Below, one piece after another: positions 50,087-59,193 of a stretch of 64,000 bases of DNA (position 1 is its first letter; each line of letters begins with the position of its first letter). The stretch is taken from NCBI RefSeq assembly GCF_004337505.1, contig NZ_SJZI01000042.1, positions 310,001-374,000 on the forward strand. Reading direction: 5' to 3'. A program made the position numbers and the translations under genes. Below the pieces are notes generated by a model. That model saw only the letters and a program-made list of their open reading frames with translations, was not told the origin of the DNA and searched no databases. This stretch comes from Flaviaestuariibacter flavus. GTDB taxonomy: Bacteria; Bacteroidota; Bacteroidia; Chitinophagales; Chitinophagaceae.

Positions 50087-51117
50087 ATAGTCCGAAATTG
50101 AGCGCCATGAAAAAGGTTTTATGCTTCGGTGAACTGCTGCTGCGCCTCTCGCCCCGCCTCGGCGGCGCGTGGATCGCGGAAGAAAGCATGCCCGTGTTTG
50201 TGGGCGGCGCCGAGCTCAACGTGGCCCGCGCCCTCGCCCGCTGGCAACTGCCGGTGAGCTACTGCACCGCGCTGCCCGCGCACAACCTCGCCGACGAAGT
50301 GATCGGCTGGGTGGCGGCACAGGGCATCGACGTGGCACCGATCCACCGCTCCGGCGCGCGCATCGGCACCTACTACCTGCCGCAGGGCGCCGACATGAAG
50401 GCGGCAGGCGTGATCTACGACCGCGCTTATTCGTCGTTCTGGGAGCTCGCGCCCGGCGATATCGACTGGAACCAGGTGCTGGAGGGCGTGCATTGGTTTC
50501 ACTTCAGTGCCATCTCGCCCGCGCTCAACGCGCAGGCGGCGGCGGTGTGCCTCGAGGCTGCCAAGGCGGCTTCGGAAAGAGGCATCACGGTGTCGGTAGA
50601 CCTGAACTACCGCGCCCGGCTCTGGCAATACGGAAAGTCGCCCGCCGAAGTAATGCCGGAACTCGTAAAGTATTGCGACGTGGTGATGGGTAATGTGTGG
50701 GCCGAACAGCAGATGCTCGACATCCCCGTGCGCGCCGGTCTCCCGGATGATAAGGAGGCTTACATTGAGCAGTCAATGGCCTCATCCGCAGAAATACGGA
50801 AACGCTTTCCGAAATGCCGCCAGGTGGCCAACACCTTCCGCTTTGATGCGGGCGCCGGCGTGCGCTACTATGCCACGCTCGACGACGGGAAGCAATTCTA
50901 TGTCGCCCCCGAGCAGTATGCCGCGGAGATCGTAGATAAGGTAGGCAGCGGCGATACGTTTATGGCCGGTCTTATCTGGGGCAACTGCAACTCGCTGCGG
51001 CCGCAGGAGCTCATCGACTTTGCCGCCGCGGCCGCTTTCAACAAATTGTTCATCACCGGCGACGCCACCACGGCTACGGTCGCCGATATCAAACGGTCCT
51101 TCGCTCAATATGCCTGA
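50083..51117 (+). CDS. kdgK: 2-keto-3-deoxygluconate kinase (PfkB family)
   Basis: This is 344 aa from the ATG at 50083, which overlaps the uxaC stop (ATGA). The internal ATG at 50107 (MKKVLCFGELLLRLSP) matches the usual family N-terminus and may be the true start. PfkB/ribokinase motifs: VGGAELNVARALAR (PfkB box 1, sugar binding), SVDLNYRARLW, and DKVGSGDTFMAGLIWG (PfkB box 2; the Asp of GSGD is the catalytic base). It phosphorylates KDG to 6-phospho-KDG. It overlaps kdgA by 8 bp, so the two are translated in tandem. Confidence 0.93.
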   Translation: MNSPKLSAMKKVLCFGELLLRLSPRLGGAWIAEESMPVFVGGAELNVARALARWQLPVSYCTALPAHNLADEVIGWVAAQGIDVAPIHRSGARIGTYYLPQGADMKAAGVIYDRAYSSFWELAPGDIDWNQVLEGVHWFHFSAISPALNAQAAAVCLEAAKAASERGITVSVDLNYRARLWQYGKSPAEVMPELVKYCDVVMGNVWAEQQMLDIPVRAGLPDDKEAYIEQSMASSAEIRKRFPKCRQVANTFRFDAGAGVRYYATLDDGKQFYVAPEQYAAEIVDKVGSGDTFMAGLIWGNCNSLRPQELIDFAAAAAFNKLFITGDATTATVADIKRSFAQYA

Positions 51118-51769
51118 TCAACAAACCGTACGCGCCGCCATCTTGGAACAGAAGCTGCTGCCGCTGTATTACCACGACAGCGCCGATACCAGCATCCAGG
51201 TGCTCGAAGCACTCTATGCAGGAGGCATCCGCTGCGTGGAATATACCAACCGCGGCGCCGCTGCCGCTGCCAACTTTAAGGCGATGCGCGCCGTTGCTAC
51301 CGAAAGAATGCCGGGGCTGCTGCTCGGCATCGGCACGATCAAAAACGCACAGCAGGCGGAGCAATACCTGTCGCTCGGTGCCGATTTCATTATCTGTCCT
51401 TCGATGAACGCCGATGTGGCTTCGGTAACCAATGCCGCCGGCAGGCTCTGGATCCCGGGCTGTATGACGCCGACCGAGATCGCCGACGCGGAGAATGCGG
51501 GTGCGACACTCGTGAAGATCTTTCCCGGCAACATCCTCGGACCGGCATTCATCAGCGCTGTGCGCGACCTCTTCCCGGGCATGAAGTTCCTGGTGACCGG
51601 CGGCGTGGAGGCGGAGGCGAAGAATCTCGAAGGCTGGTTCCGCGCCGGCGTCAGCGGCGTAGGCATGGGCAGCAAGCTCATTTCGAAAGAACTCATGGAA
51701 CGCGGCGACACGGAAAGTCTCAAAGCGGCCACCACCAGGACTTTGGAACTGGTGCGGCAAATACAATAA
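51110..51769 (+). CDS. kdgA: KDPG aldolase (2-keto-3-deoxy-6-phosphogluconate aldolase)
   Basis: This 219-aa class I aldolase has a (beta/alpha)8 barrel: LPLYYHD, CVEYTNRG (the conserved Glu), GIGTIKNAQQAEQYLSLGADFIICPSMN, PGCMTPTEIADAENAGATLVKIFPG (Schiff-base Lys in VKIFPG), and FLVTGGVEAEAKNLEGWFRAGVSGVGMGSKL. It cleaves KDPG to pyruvate and glyceraldehyde-3-phosphate, the last dedicated step of galacturonate breakdown here. Confidence 0.95.
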   Translation: MPDQQTVRAAILEQKLLPLYYHDSADTSIQVLEALYAGGIRCVEYTNRGAAAAANFKAMRAVATERMPGLLLGIGTIKNAQQAEQYLSLGADFIICPSMNADVASVTNAAGRLWIPGCMTPTEIADAENAGATLVKIFPGNILGPAFISAVRDLFPGMKFLVTGGVEAEAKNLEGWFRAGVSGVGMGSKLISKELMERGDTESLKAATTRTLELVRQIQ

Positions 51770-51818
51770 GAACTTTATCACGGGCTTATTACAGATACTG
51801 CCCGACAAACTTGCTACT

Positions 51819-53288
51819 ATGATCGACGTACAACCTGCGCCCCCGCGCATTGAGCCCGTAAAGAGCGTCATGACAAAGTACCGCTGGACGATCTGCGCCC
51901 TGCTGTTCTTTTCCACCACTATCAACTACCTCGACCGGCAGGTGCTTTCACTGACCTGGAAGAAATACCTGGTGCCCGAGTTTCATTGGACCGACAGCGA
52001 CTATGGCACCATCACCGCGCTGTTTTCTATTTTCTACGCCGTGTCGATGCTGCTGGCAGGACGCTTCGTAGACTGGATGGATACGAAGAAAGGCTTTCTC
52101 TGGGCCATCGGCATCTGGTCGGTAGGAGCGTGCATTCACGCACTGTGCGGCATTGCTGCCTCCGGTATGCTTACGGGCCATTGGCTCGTCGGTTTTGAAG
52201 GCGCTAAGGAAGCCCTTGCCGGCTTCGACAAAGCCGCAGTTATCACGTCTACCAGCGTGTCGCTGTTTATCGTAGCGCGCGTGGTACTCGCCCTGGGTGA
52301 AGCCGGCAATTTCCCGGCAGCCATCAAAGCCACCGCCGAGTATTTTCCGAAAAAAGACCGCGGCTTTGCCACCAGCCTGTTCAACGCAGGCGCCACGGTA
52401 GGTGCGCTGCTCGCGCCGCTCACCATTCCGTTTATCGCCAAAGCATGGGGCTGGGAGATGTCCTTCATCATTATCGGCGCACTTGGCTTCGTGTGGATGG
52501 GATTCTGGATGGTAATGTATCAAAAGCCCGAAGTACACCGCAAGGTGAGCAAGGCGGAGCTCGCCTATATCCAGCAGGACAATGCGCAGGTTGGTGCCGC
52601 GGCAAGCGCCGTTGCGCCCGTTCGCCGGATGTCGTTTGGCGAATGCTTTCGCTATAAACAAACATGGGCCTTTGCTTTCGGTAAGTTCATGACCGACGGT
52701 GTGTGGTGGTTCTATCTTTTCTGGACGCCTGCTTATCTCTCCGACATTTACAAGATGAGCGGCACGCAAACGTCCTTCCCGCTTTTCGTGCTTTACGCGA
52801 TCACGCTGCTGTCGATCATCGGCGGATGGCTGCCGACCTATTTTGTTGACAAGAAAGGCATGAACCCCTACAACGGTCGTATGAAAGCGATGCTCATCTT
52901 TGCTTTCTTCCCGCTGCTGGCGCTGCTGGCGCAGCCCCTGGGCGACATCAGCTACTGGTTCCCGGTGATCATCATCGGCATTGCCGGCGCCGCGCACCAG
53001 TCCTGGTCGGCGAATATTTTCTCTACGGTTGGTGATATGTTCCCGAAGTCGGCGGTGGCCACGGTCACCGGCATCGGCGGCATGGCCGGCGGCATCGGGT
53101 CTTTCCTGATCAACAAAGGCTCGGGCCTGCTCTTTACGCATGCCGATCAAACGCAGATGATCTTCCTCGGCTTCCATGGCAAAGAGGCCGGCTACTTTAT
53201 CATTTTCTCCATCTGCGCCGTAGCCTACCTGATCGGCTGGGTGGTGATGAAATCTCTGGTACCCGTCTATAAACCGATTGGCGAATAA
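51819..53288 (+). CDS. exuT: MFS hexuronate transporter (ExuT-like)
   Basis: This 489-aa inner-membrane protein has about 12 hydrophobic segments. It belongs to the anion:cation symporter group of the major facilitator superfamily: TM1 WTICALLFFSTTINYLDRQVLSL (NYLDR is a hallmark of ExuT/GudP-like members), SIFYAVSMLLAGRFVDWMDTKKGF (motif A), VVLALGEAGNFPAAIKATAEYFPKKDRGFATSLFNAG and VTGIGGMAGGIGSFLINKGSG. It should carry galacturonate (and perhaps glucuronate) from periplasm to cytosol. It lies between kdgA (49 bp upstream) and a GH28 gene (14 bp downstream), within the same operon. Confidence 0.92.
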   Translation: MIDVQPAPPRIEPVKSVMTKYRWTICALLFFSTTINYLDRQVLSLTWKKYLVPEFHWTDSDYGTITALFSIFYAVSMLLAGRFVDWMDTKKGFLWAIGIWSVGACIHALCGIAASGMLTGHWLVGFEGAKEALAGFDKAAVITSTSVSLFIVARVVLALGEAGNFPAAIKATAEYFPKKDRGFATSLFNAGATVGALLAPLTIPFIAKAWGWEMSFIIIGALGFVWMGFWMVMYQKPEVHRKVSKAELAYIQQDNAQVGAAASAVAPVRRMSFGECFRYKQTWAFAFGKFMTDGVWWFYLFWTPAYLSDIYKMSGTQTSFPLFVLYAITLLSIIGGWLPTYFVDKKGMNPYNGRMKAMLIFAFFPLLALLAQPLGDISYWFPVIIIGIAGAAHQSWSANIFSTVGDMFPKSAVATVTGIGGMAGGIGSFLINKGSGLLFTHADQTQMIFLGFHGKEAGYFIIFSICAVAYLIGWVVMKSLVPVYKPIGE

Positions 53289-53302
53289 ACCTTCCCTACC
53301 TG

Positions 53303-55279
53303 ATGTTGAAACCAATTTTATTCTCTGTCTCCCTCTTTGTTCTTACAGCGGTATCCGCGCAGCAGCAGGCAAAGAACGAAGCTTATTATGTGAAAGCCGC
53401 GCCTTTCAGGATGACGGTGCCGGTCGTGCCCGTCTTTTCGGCGAAACAATTCCTGGTCACCGCGTATGGCGCAAAGGGTGACGGGCAGCAGCTCAACACC
53501 GCGGCTTTTGCCAAAGCGATTACGGCCTGCGTTGCAGCCGGTGGCGGTCGCGTAGTAGTGCCCGCGGGTCTGTGGCTTACCGGTCCCATCGAGCTGAAGA
53601 GCGGTGTGAACCTCGTTGTGGAGCGCGGCGCGATCGTGCAGTTTACAGCCGACCGCACCCAGTACCCGCTCGAAAAGATCGGCGGCTCGTCGTCCCTCCA
53701 GGTACGTCCGCCCATCTTTGCTTACAAGGCGAAAAACGTCGGTATTACCGGCGAAGGCATCCTCGACGGTGCCGGTGAAAACTGGCGCCCGGTGAAAAAA
53801 GATAAAGTGACGGCGAGTCAGTGGAGCGCGTTCACAAAGAGCGGTGTCGTGAGCCCCGACGGAAAAGTGTGGTGGCCTTCGGCGGAAGCCATGAACGGCG
53901 AGAACTACCTCAGGACCGTGAAGAAGGAAGGGGCAACACCGGAAGACTACAAGCCCGCCCGCGACTTCCTGCGGCCGCATCTGGTGCAGCTGAGCAACTG
54001 CGAGAACATCCTGGTGGAAGGCGTTACCATCCGCAACTCCCCCAAGTTTGTCTTCTATCCAACGAACTCCGCGAATCTGACCATGCGCAACGTCACCATC
54101 TTCAACGAGGAGTGGGCACAGAACGGCGATGGTATCGATATCAGTGCCTGCAGAAACGTGCTCCTTTACAAATGCACGGTGTCGGCCGGCGACGACGGCA
54201 TCTGCATGAAGTCGAGCTCTTCTCCGGGACAGGCCGCGCCGCGCCTGGAGAACGTGGTGATCGCGGGCTGCACGGTGTACCGGGCCCACGGCGGCTTCGT
54301 GATCGGCTCCAATACCGATGGCGGCATGAATAACATCTTCGTGAAGGATTGCAATTTCATCGGCACCGATATCGGCGTTCGCGTGAAGAGCAATGCCGGC
54401 CGCGGCGGGCTCGTGCACAATATCTATGTGCAGGACGTATTCATGTCCGACATTCAGAAAGAGGCCATCTCCTTTGATACGTATTACGAAGACGTGGTTG
54501 CCGGCAAGGAAGCAAAAGACGTGAAGACGACCGCCACCGACAAGGTGCCCGACTTCCGCGACTTTTACATCAGCAACGTTTTTTGCCGCGGCGCGAAAAC
54601 CGCCGTCGCCATTACCGGCCTGCCTTATGCACCGGTGCAGAAGATCAATTTCAATAACGTGGTCATCGCCGCCAGCAAGGGCTATGTGGCGAAAGACGCG
54701 AAGGATATTGTATTCAAAAACAGTAAGGTCATCCTTCCCGGTGGTCGTGCCCGCGACCTGCCGGATGCCGTTGCTTCCACGAATGCCGACCCCTTCGCAG
54801 GCCTGGCGATGAAGCCGCACGCCTCGGTGAACCGCACCGAGTTTGAGCTGCAGTACGCCGCCAACAAAGAACTCTGGGACAAAGCCATTGAGTTTCTGCG
54901 CAGCACGAAGCTGTCGGAGCTTGCACCCGGGAAATATCCTATCGCCGGCGACAGTGTGTTTGCCAGCGTGACGCTCGGTCCCGACAAGGCCTTCGAGGCC
55001 ACCAAGTGGGAAGCGCACCGCAAATACATCGACCTGCAATACATCATCTCCGGCAAGGAGAAAATGGGCGTGGCCCCGCTGTCGGAGGCAAAGGAAACGA
55101 TGGCTTACAATGAGACCAAAGATGTGGCCAACTACGAGGCCGAAGGCGCGTTTCATGTTGCCGACCCGACGCAGTTTTTCCTTTTCTTCCCGCAGGATGT
55201 GCATCGTCCCAATATCAAGGTAGAAGAGGGCGACGTGCGCAAGATCGTGATCAAGATCCGGGCAGCGCCCGCGCCCTGA
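53303..55279 (+). CDS. GH28 polygalacturonase fused to a YhcH/YjgK/YiaL domain
   Basis: This 658-aa protein has a signal peptide (LFVLTAVSAQQ). Residues ~50-490 are a GH28 beta-helix: QNGDGIDISAC and SAGDDGICMKSS (catalytic Asp residues), HGGFVIGSNTDGG and VRVKSNAGRGG. Residues ~513-658 are a YhcH/YjgK/YiaL (DUF386) cupin-like domain: FLRSTKLSELAPGKYPI, WEAHRKYIDLQYIISGKEKMG (metal-ligand-like Glu/His) and FFLFFPQDVHRPNI (His). The family is otherwise mostly small stand-alone proteins that act on or bind sugars, including uronate or sialate anomers. Here it is exported as a fusion. No CTD is present, so it is probably periplasmic. It is the last gene of the operon, followed by a terminator. 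Confidence 0.9.
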   Translation: MLKPILFSVSLFVLTAVSAQQQAKNEAYYVKAAPFRMTVPVVPVFSAKQFLVTAYGAKGDGQQLNTAAFAKAITACVAAGGGRVVVPAGLWLTGPIELKSGVNLVVERGAIVQFTADRTQYPLEKIGGSSSLQVRPPIFAYKAKNVGITGEGILDGAGENWRPVKKDKVTASQWSAFTKSGVVSPDGKVWWPSAEAMNGENYLRTVKKEGATPEDYKPARDFLRPHLVQLSNCENILVEGVTIRNSPKFVFYPTNSANLTMRNVTIFNEEWAQNGDGIDISACRNVLLYKCTVSAGDDGICMKSSSSPGQAAPRLENVVIAGCTVYRAHGGFVIGSNTDGGMNNIFVKDCNFIGTDIGVRVKSNAGRGGLVHNIYVQDVFMSDIQKEAISFDTYYEDVVAGKEAKDVKTTATDKVPDFRDFYISNVFCRGAKTAVAITGLPYAPVQKINFNNVVIAASKGYVAKDAKDIVFKNSKVILPGGRARDLPDAVASTNADPFAGLAMKPHASVNRTEFELQYAANKELWDKAIEFLRSTKLSELAPGKYPIAGDSVFASVTLGPDKAFEATKWEAHRKYIDLQYIISGKEKMGVAPLSEAKETMAYNETKDVANYEAEGAFHVADPTQFFLFFPQDVHRPNIKVEEGDVRKIVIKIRAAPAP

Positions 55280-55310
55280 GGAACGTTATTGTTTTTCCGG
55301 AATAATTCTG

Positions 55311-55334
55311 AATGCCCCTCCGGGGGCATTTTGT
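55311..55334 (+). terminator. Terminator ending the GH28-uxa-kdg-exuT operon
   Basis: AATGCCCC, loop TCCG, GGGGCATT, then TTGTTT. It lies 32 bp after the GH28-YhcH stop. It separates the long operon from the oxidoreductase gene at 55357, which is close enough (22 bp) to receive read-through. Confidence 0.8.
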
Positions 55335-55356
55335 TTGCCCTTCTTATTTTTAAGGT

Positions 55357-56340
55357 ATGGCGGAAAAAATCTCCTGGGGCATAATCGGCTGTGGCGATGT
55401 TACCGAAGTCAAGAGCGGGCCGGCATTCAACCGGGTGCCGCAGTCGCGCCTTTATGCAGTGATGCGTCGTAATGGGGCAAAGGCTGCGGATTACGCCGCG
55501 CGGCATGGCGTACCAAAGTGGTACGACGATGCGGCGGCGCTGATCAGCGACCCGGAGGTGAATGCGGTTTATATCGCCACACCGCCTTCGTCGCACGCGG
55601 CCTATACGCTGCAGGCCCTCGCGGCCGGCAAGCCGGTGTATGTTGAAAAGCCGATGGCGCTCGATGCGGGCACGGCGCAATTGATGGCAACCGCCGCGCA
55701 GGAGGCAGGGCTGCCGCTTTGCGTAGCGCATTACCGGCGCGCACAACCGCTTTTTCAAAAGATCAAAAGCCTGCTCGAGGAGGACGCCATCGGCCGCCCC
55801 CGCAACGTGCGCCTTGAATTGTTCGAACCTGCCGGTGCCGGGCTCGTAGCGCGCACAGAGCAGCCCTGGCGCCTCGATCCTGCCATTTCCGGCGGCGGGC
55901 TTTTTTACGACCTCGCGCCCCACGCGCTCGACCTGCTGTTGTATTTCTTCGGGACACCCGTTAGTGCTACCGGCGCTTCCTGGAATGCCGCCGGTCAGTA
56001 CGCTGCCGACGATACAACGGCGGGCATCATCCGCTTTGAAGGCAATGTGCTTTTCGAAGGCAGCTGGTGCTTCGCCCATACCCTGAAGCGCGACGTCTGC
56101 ACGATCTACGGCTCGGAAGGCAGCCTGCGTTTTTCGGTTTTTGAAAACCGCCCGGTCCTTCTGGACCGCGAGGGCACACAGGCCGAATACCGCTTCGAGC
56201 CGCTCGCGCATGTGCAGGAGCCGATGATTGCAGCGGTGACGCAACACTTCCTGGGGCTCGGTCCCAACCCCTCACCGGCACAGAACGGCGTGGCCGTGCA
56301 GGAACTGATGGAAAGTTTTACAAGAAAAGCGGGGCGCTGA
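55357..56340 (+). CDS. Gfo/Idh/MocA family oxidoreductase
   Basis: This 327-aa cytosolic protein has an N-terminal Rossmann domain, WGIIGCGDVTEVKSGPAF (GxGxxx loop), YIATPPSSHAAYTLQALAAGKPVYVEKPMALD (EKP motif), and then a C-terminal substrate domain with GGGLFYDLAPHALDLLLYFFG (the conserved His of the D-x-x-x-H-x-x-D pattern). It is a distant relative of the protein at 38499. It follows the operon terminator, so its link with the pectin regulon is by proximity only. The substrate is not assignable. Confidence 0.88.
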   Translation: MAEKISWGIIGCGDVTEVKSGPAFNRVPQSRLYAVMRRNGAKAADYAARHGVPKWYDDAAALISDPEVNAVYIATPPSSHAAYTLQALAAGKPVYVEKPMALDAGTAQLMATAAQEAGLPLCVAHYRRAQPLFQKIKSLLEEDAIGRPRNVRLELFEPAGAGLVARTEQPWRLDPAISGGGLFYDLAPHALDLLLYFFGTPVSATGASWNAAGQYAADDTTAGIIRFEGNVLFEGSWCFAHTLKRDVCTIYGSEGSLRFSVFENRPVLLDREGTQAEYRFEPLAHVQEPMIAAVTQHFLGLGPNPSPAQNGVAVQELMESFTRKAGR

Positions 56341-56594
56341 ACGGCTTGGCGACTGGCCCCGGGGTAAATTTTACGAAGCTGATATTCAATGCGTTGCGCT
56401 CATGTTTACGTTCTTGGTTGTCGTAGGAGGCCGGTAAGATGGTGTTTGCCGCGGCCTGCTGCCCGCACTATTTTTGTTCCTGACAAAGCGATCCGGCCCC
56501 TCTTCGGGGTGGAAAGTGAAAATCGATCGATCCCGATTGCCTGCTGTGTGCGCGGTTGACTTGCTCATCATTCAAAAACACAAAAACCGCAATT

Positions 56595-57017
56595 ATGAAA
56601 AAGCACTTCAGCAACACCCTGACCCGCAACCTGCGCCAGCGCGCGCTCGTTCTCACTGTATGCGCCACTTTGTTTGGCGGACTTACCGCTAATGCCGCCG
56701 GCCCCATCGAAGACAAGCCCGCCGTTCGGGTGCAGGGCAGCGCTGCCATCAATGGCCAGCCCGTATTCCAGGTAACACTCAACGACGAGCAGCACCAGGG
56801 TTTCGCCCTTCGTATCACCGACGAAGCCGGCAACCTGCTCTATTCCGAGCAGATCCGCGCCGGAGCATATTCCAAGCGTTTTCAGCTTGCCATGGTTCAA
56901 TCCGAAGATATCCGCCTGTACGTGGAGCTGGTTCCGCGCAGCGGGCAAAAGGCCGAGAGCTACCTGGTGGAAGGCAATGCCGCCGCCGTGCAGCAACTCG
57001 TGGTGTCGCGCAACTGA
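56595..57017 (+). CDS. Small secreted protein of unknown function
   Basis: This 140-aa protein has a signal peptide (ALVLTVCATLFGGLTANAA, cleavage near residue 35). The mature part is a predicted beta-rich single domain: VRVQGSAAINGQPVFQVTLND, FALRITDEAGNLLYSEQI, AGAYSKRFQLAM and IRLYVELVPRSGQ. The pattern of a short exported protein with FxLxIxDxxGxxLYxE is familiar from Bacteroidota periplasmic or outer-membrane small proteins, but I do not recognise a named family. It stands alone with 254 bp upstream and its own terminator. It is probably expressed independently of the pectin genes. Confidence 0.75.
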   Translation: MKKHFSNTLTRNLRQRALVLTVCATLFGGLTANAAGPIEDKPAVRVQGSAAINGQPVFQVTLNDEQHQGFALRITDEAGNLLYSEQIRAGAYSKRFQLAMVQSEDIRLYVELVPRSGQKAESYLVEGNAAAVQQLVVSRN

Positions 57018-57045
57018 TTCCTGAGGCCGTTGCTATACCCGATTT

Positions 57046-59112
57046 CTACGGGCGCCGATCTACGGAGGCGCCCGTTTTTGTTGTGGGTACTACCTCGTTC
57101 ACCGCGCCCGGGATCACCACTTCCACCCGGCAGCCGTGCGGGAGCGCCTGCCCGATGCGGAAACTGCCGCCGAGGCTTTCGGCACGGGTGCGCATGTTGG
57201 TGATGCCGATGCCATCTACCTTGCCGGGACGGTAGCCCTGACCGTTGTCGGAAAGATCCAGCAGGAGGCTGCCGTCTTCCCTGAGGCGGAGCGACAGGTC
57301 GGCCTCACTGGCGCCGGAATGCTTCAGGATGTTGTTGAGCGCTTCCTGGATGATCCGGTAAATGGCCAGGTGCACTTCGCGGCGCACTCCTGCCACGGGC
57401 ACGGCCGTGCATTCGTTGCGGATGGTGAGCTTTCCCGTGAGGTTGATCGATTGCACCAGTTCGGCCACCGAATCGCACAGGCTGATCTTGCCCAGCGTAG
57501 GCGCCGAAAGGCGCTTGGAGAGCGCCCGGATCTCGTTGATGCATTGCTGCAGGTAAAGCGTCGAGCGCTGCAGTACGGCTTTCGGGTCGCCGATCCCGTC
57601 GAGCACCATTTCGTTGTGCAGCTTGACGGTGGTGAGCACCTGGTTGATATTATCGTGCAGCTCGAGCCCGATAGCTGAGCGCTCGCTTTCCTGTGCGGCG
57701 ATCACGGCTTCCATCACCAGCTGCTGGCGGCGGGCCGTTTCCAGCTCCAGGGCCTGCTGCTGCTCGCGGATATGCTGGTTGAGCGCCGTTACCTCGGCGA
57801 GGTTGCGCTGGTTGCGGCGGTTGTTTCGGGCGATGACCCACATCAGCAGGCCGGCAAGCACAATGCCGCCGCCCAGGAGCACCAGGTAGATGGTATTGCG
57901 GCGTCGGTCTTGTTCCAGCAGGGTCACCTGCAGCTGGAGCTCTTTTTCGCGGAGCCGCCGCAGCAGGTCGGCGCCCAGTTGGCGGCGCTGCACATTTTCG
58001 AGCGAGTCGCTCAGTCGCTTGTATTGCTTGAAGTAGCGCAGCTCCCCGGACACATCATTCTGGTAGCGGGAATGAGTGGCCATCAGTCCATACCATTCCT
58101 TGTCCACTACAGGATTGGGAAGTGTATCGAGGTCGGCGCGGAGGGCAGCCATTTCGCGATCCATTTCGGCATAACGCCGGCTGCGTGCATAGAGGGTAGC
58201 CAGGTCGAGGCGCACGTCCTGGGCAAAGAACACTTCGTAGCCCGGGCGCGCATTGAGGGCGATGCCCTCGCGCAGCAGGGGCTCGGCTGCGGCCAGGTCG
58301 TTGCGCGCCAGGAATACCTTGGCTTTGTTGGCAACGATCACCCCGCGGATCTTATCCATGCTCCGCTGCCCCAGCGAGTCGCGGTGCGCCTCGGCATAAG
58401 TGAGCGCCCGGTCGAACCAGAACAGGGCCGTGTCGAGGCGGCGGAGGTGCAGGTTGCTGAGACCGATATTGCTCAGGATCTCCTGCTGCTGCAGGGCCCG
58501 CGCGGTGGTTTGGTCGGCACATTGCTCCTGGCCGTTGAAAGCCTCGCGGAAATAGCGCGCCGACTGCTCATACTGCTGTTGCTTGTACAGCAGCATCGCC
58601 ACGTTGTAGGTGTATACGCTGCGCTCGCAAAGCGGCAGGCGCTCGTCGGAAACGCGCTTGGCGCGGAAATACAGCTCATTCACCCGGTCGTATTGCCCGG
58701 TGCGGTAGGCGAGATCGCCGGCGAAAAGCAGCAGGCCGAGGTAGGTGCGCGGGTAGCGGTGCTGTGCTTTTTCCGTACGGAAGTTCAGCAGGGCCGAATC
58801 GATGGAGCGCAGGGCCGCGGCATAGTCACGGGTATGGTAAAAATGGTGGATGGCCATGGCGTCGAAGCGGCGCGTGCGACTCAGGGGCGTGGGCGGGCCG
58901 GCGAGGCGCTGCAGGGAGTCGATGTCGGCATACATACGCGGCCCGGGGCCTTTGTCTTCTTCAAATTTGATCCAGGAAGGCCGGAGGGCGAGATCCCACC
59001 AGGCCTGTTCGGATTGTTCGTCGGTAAACCGTTGCCGCTTGCCGCAGCCATAGAATAGCGGTTGGGCGCAAAGGAGCAGGAGGAAGATCGGAAAATGGAA
59101 AAGTCGTTTCAC
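57046..59112 (-). CDS. TPR-containing sensor histidine kinase (HisKA_3/NarL type)
   Basis: This is 688 aa if it starts at the GTG at 59112 (MKRLFHFPIFLLLLCAQ), which places a signal peptide with a lipobox-like FYGC at the N-terminus; frames upstream lack such a feature. Periplasmic TPR-like helices span ~60-370. One membrane segment lies at ~405-428 (TIYLVLLGGGIVLAGLLMWVIA). A coiled coil follows, then the dimerisation/phosphoacceptor domain with ERSAIGLELHDNINQVL (His486), then an HATPase_c domain (IIQEALNNILKHSGA N-box; LDLSDNGQGY G1; GIGITNMRTRAESLGG G2). No response regulator gene is adjacent. It lies 81 bp downstream of the Y_Y_Y/LuxR regulator on the same strand. Confidence 0.9.
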   Translation of the reverse strand: MKRLFHFPIFLLLLCAQPLFYGCGKRQRFTDEQSEQAWWDLALRPSWIKFEEDKGPGPRMYADIDSLQRLAGPPTPLSRTRRFDAMAIHHFYHTRDYAAALRSIDSALLNFRTEKAQHRYPRTYLGLLLFAGDLAYRTGQYDRVNELYFRAKRVSDERLPLCERSVYTYNVAMLLYKQQQYEQSARYFREAFNGQEQCADQTTARALQQQEILSNIGLSNLHLRRLDTALFWFDRALTYAEAHRDSLGQRSMDKIRGVIVANKAKVFLARNDLAAAEPLLREGIALNARPGYEVFFAQDVRLDLATLYARSRRYAEMDREMAALRADLDTLPNPVVDKEWYGLMATHSRYQNDVSGELRYFKQYKRLSDSLENVQRRQLGADLLRRLREKELQLQVTLLEQDRRRNTIYLVLLGGGIVLAGLLMWVIARNNRRNQRNLAEVTALNQHIREQQQALELETARRQQLVMEAVIAAQESERSAIGLELHDNINQVLTTVKLHNEMVLDGIGDPKAVLQRSTLYLQQCINEIRALSKRLSAPTLGKISLCDSVAELVQSINLTGKLTIRNECTAVPVAGVRREVHLAIYRIIQEALNNILKHSGASEADLSLRLREDGSLLLDLSDNGQGYRPGKVDGIGITNMRTRAESLGGSFRIGQALPHGCRVEVVIPGAVNEVVPTTKTGASVDRRP
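57049..57079 (+). terminator. Terminator between convergent genes
   Basis: CGGGCGCC, a 10-nt loop, GGCGCCCG, then TTTTT. It lies 31 bp after the small secreted protein and is embedded in the last codons of the convergent histidine kinase gene (its stop is at 57046-57048). Confidence 0.8.
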
Positions 59113-59193
59113 GGGTTGGTTGCGGTTCAAAGATATTGATAAATAACCGCGGGTTATTATATGATGTCCGCCGTCCAAAGCAGCCTGATGCCG

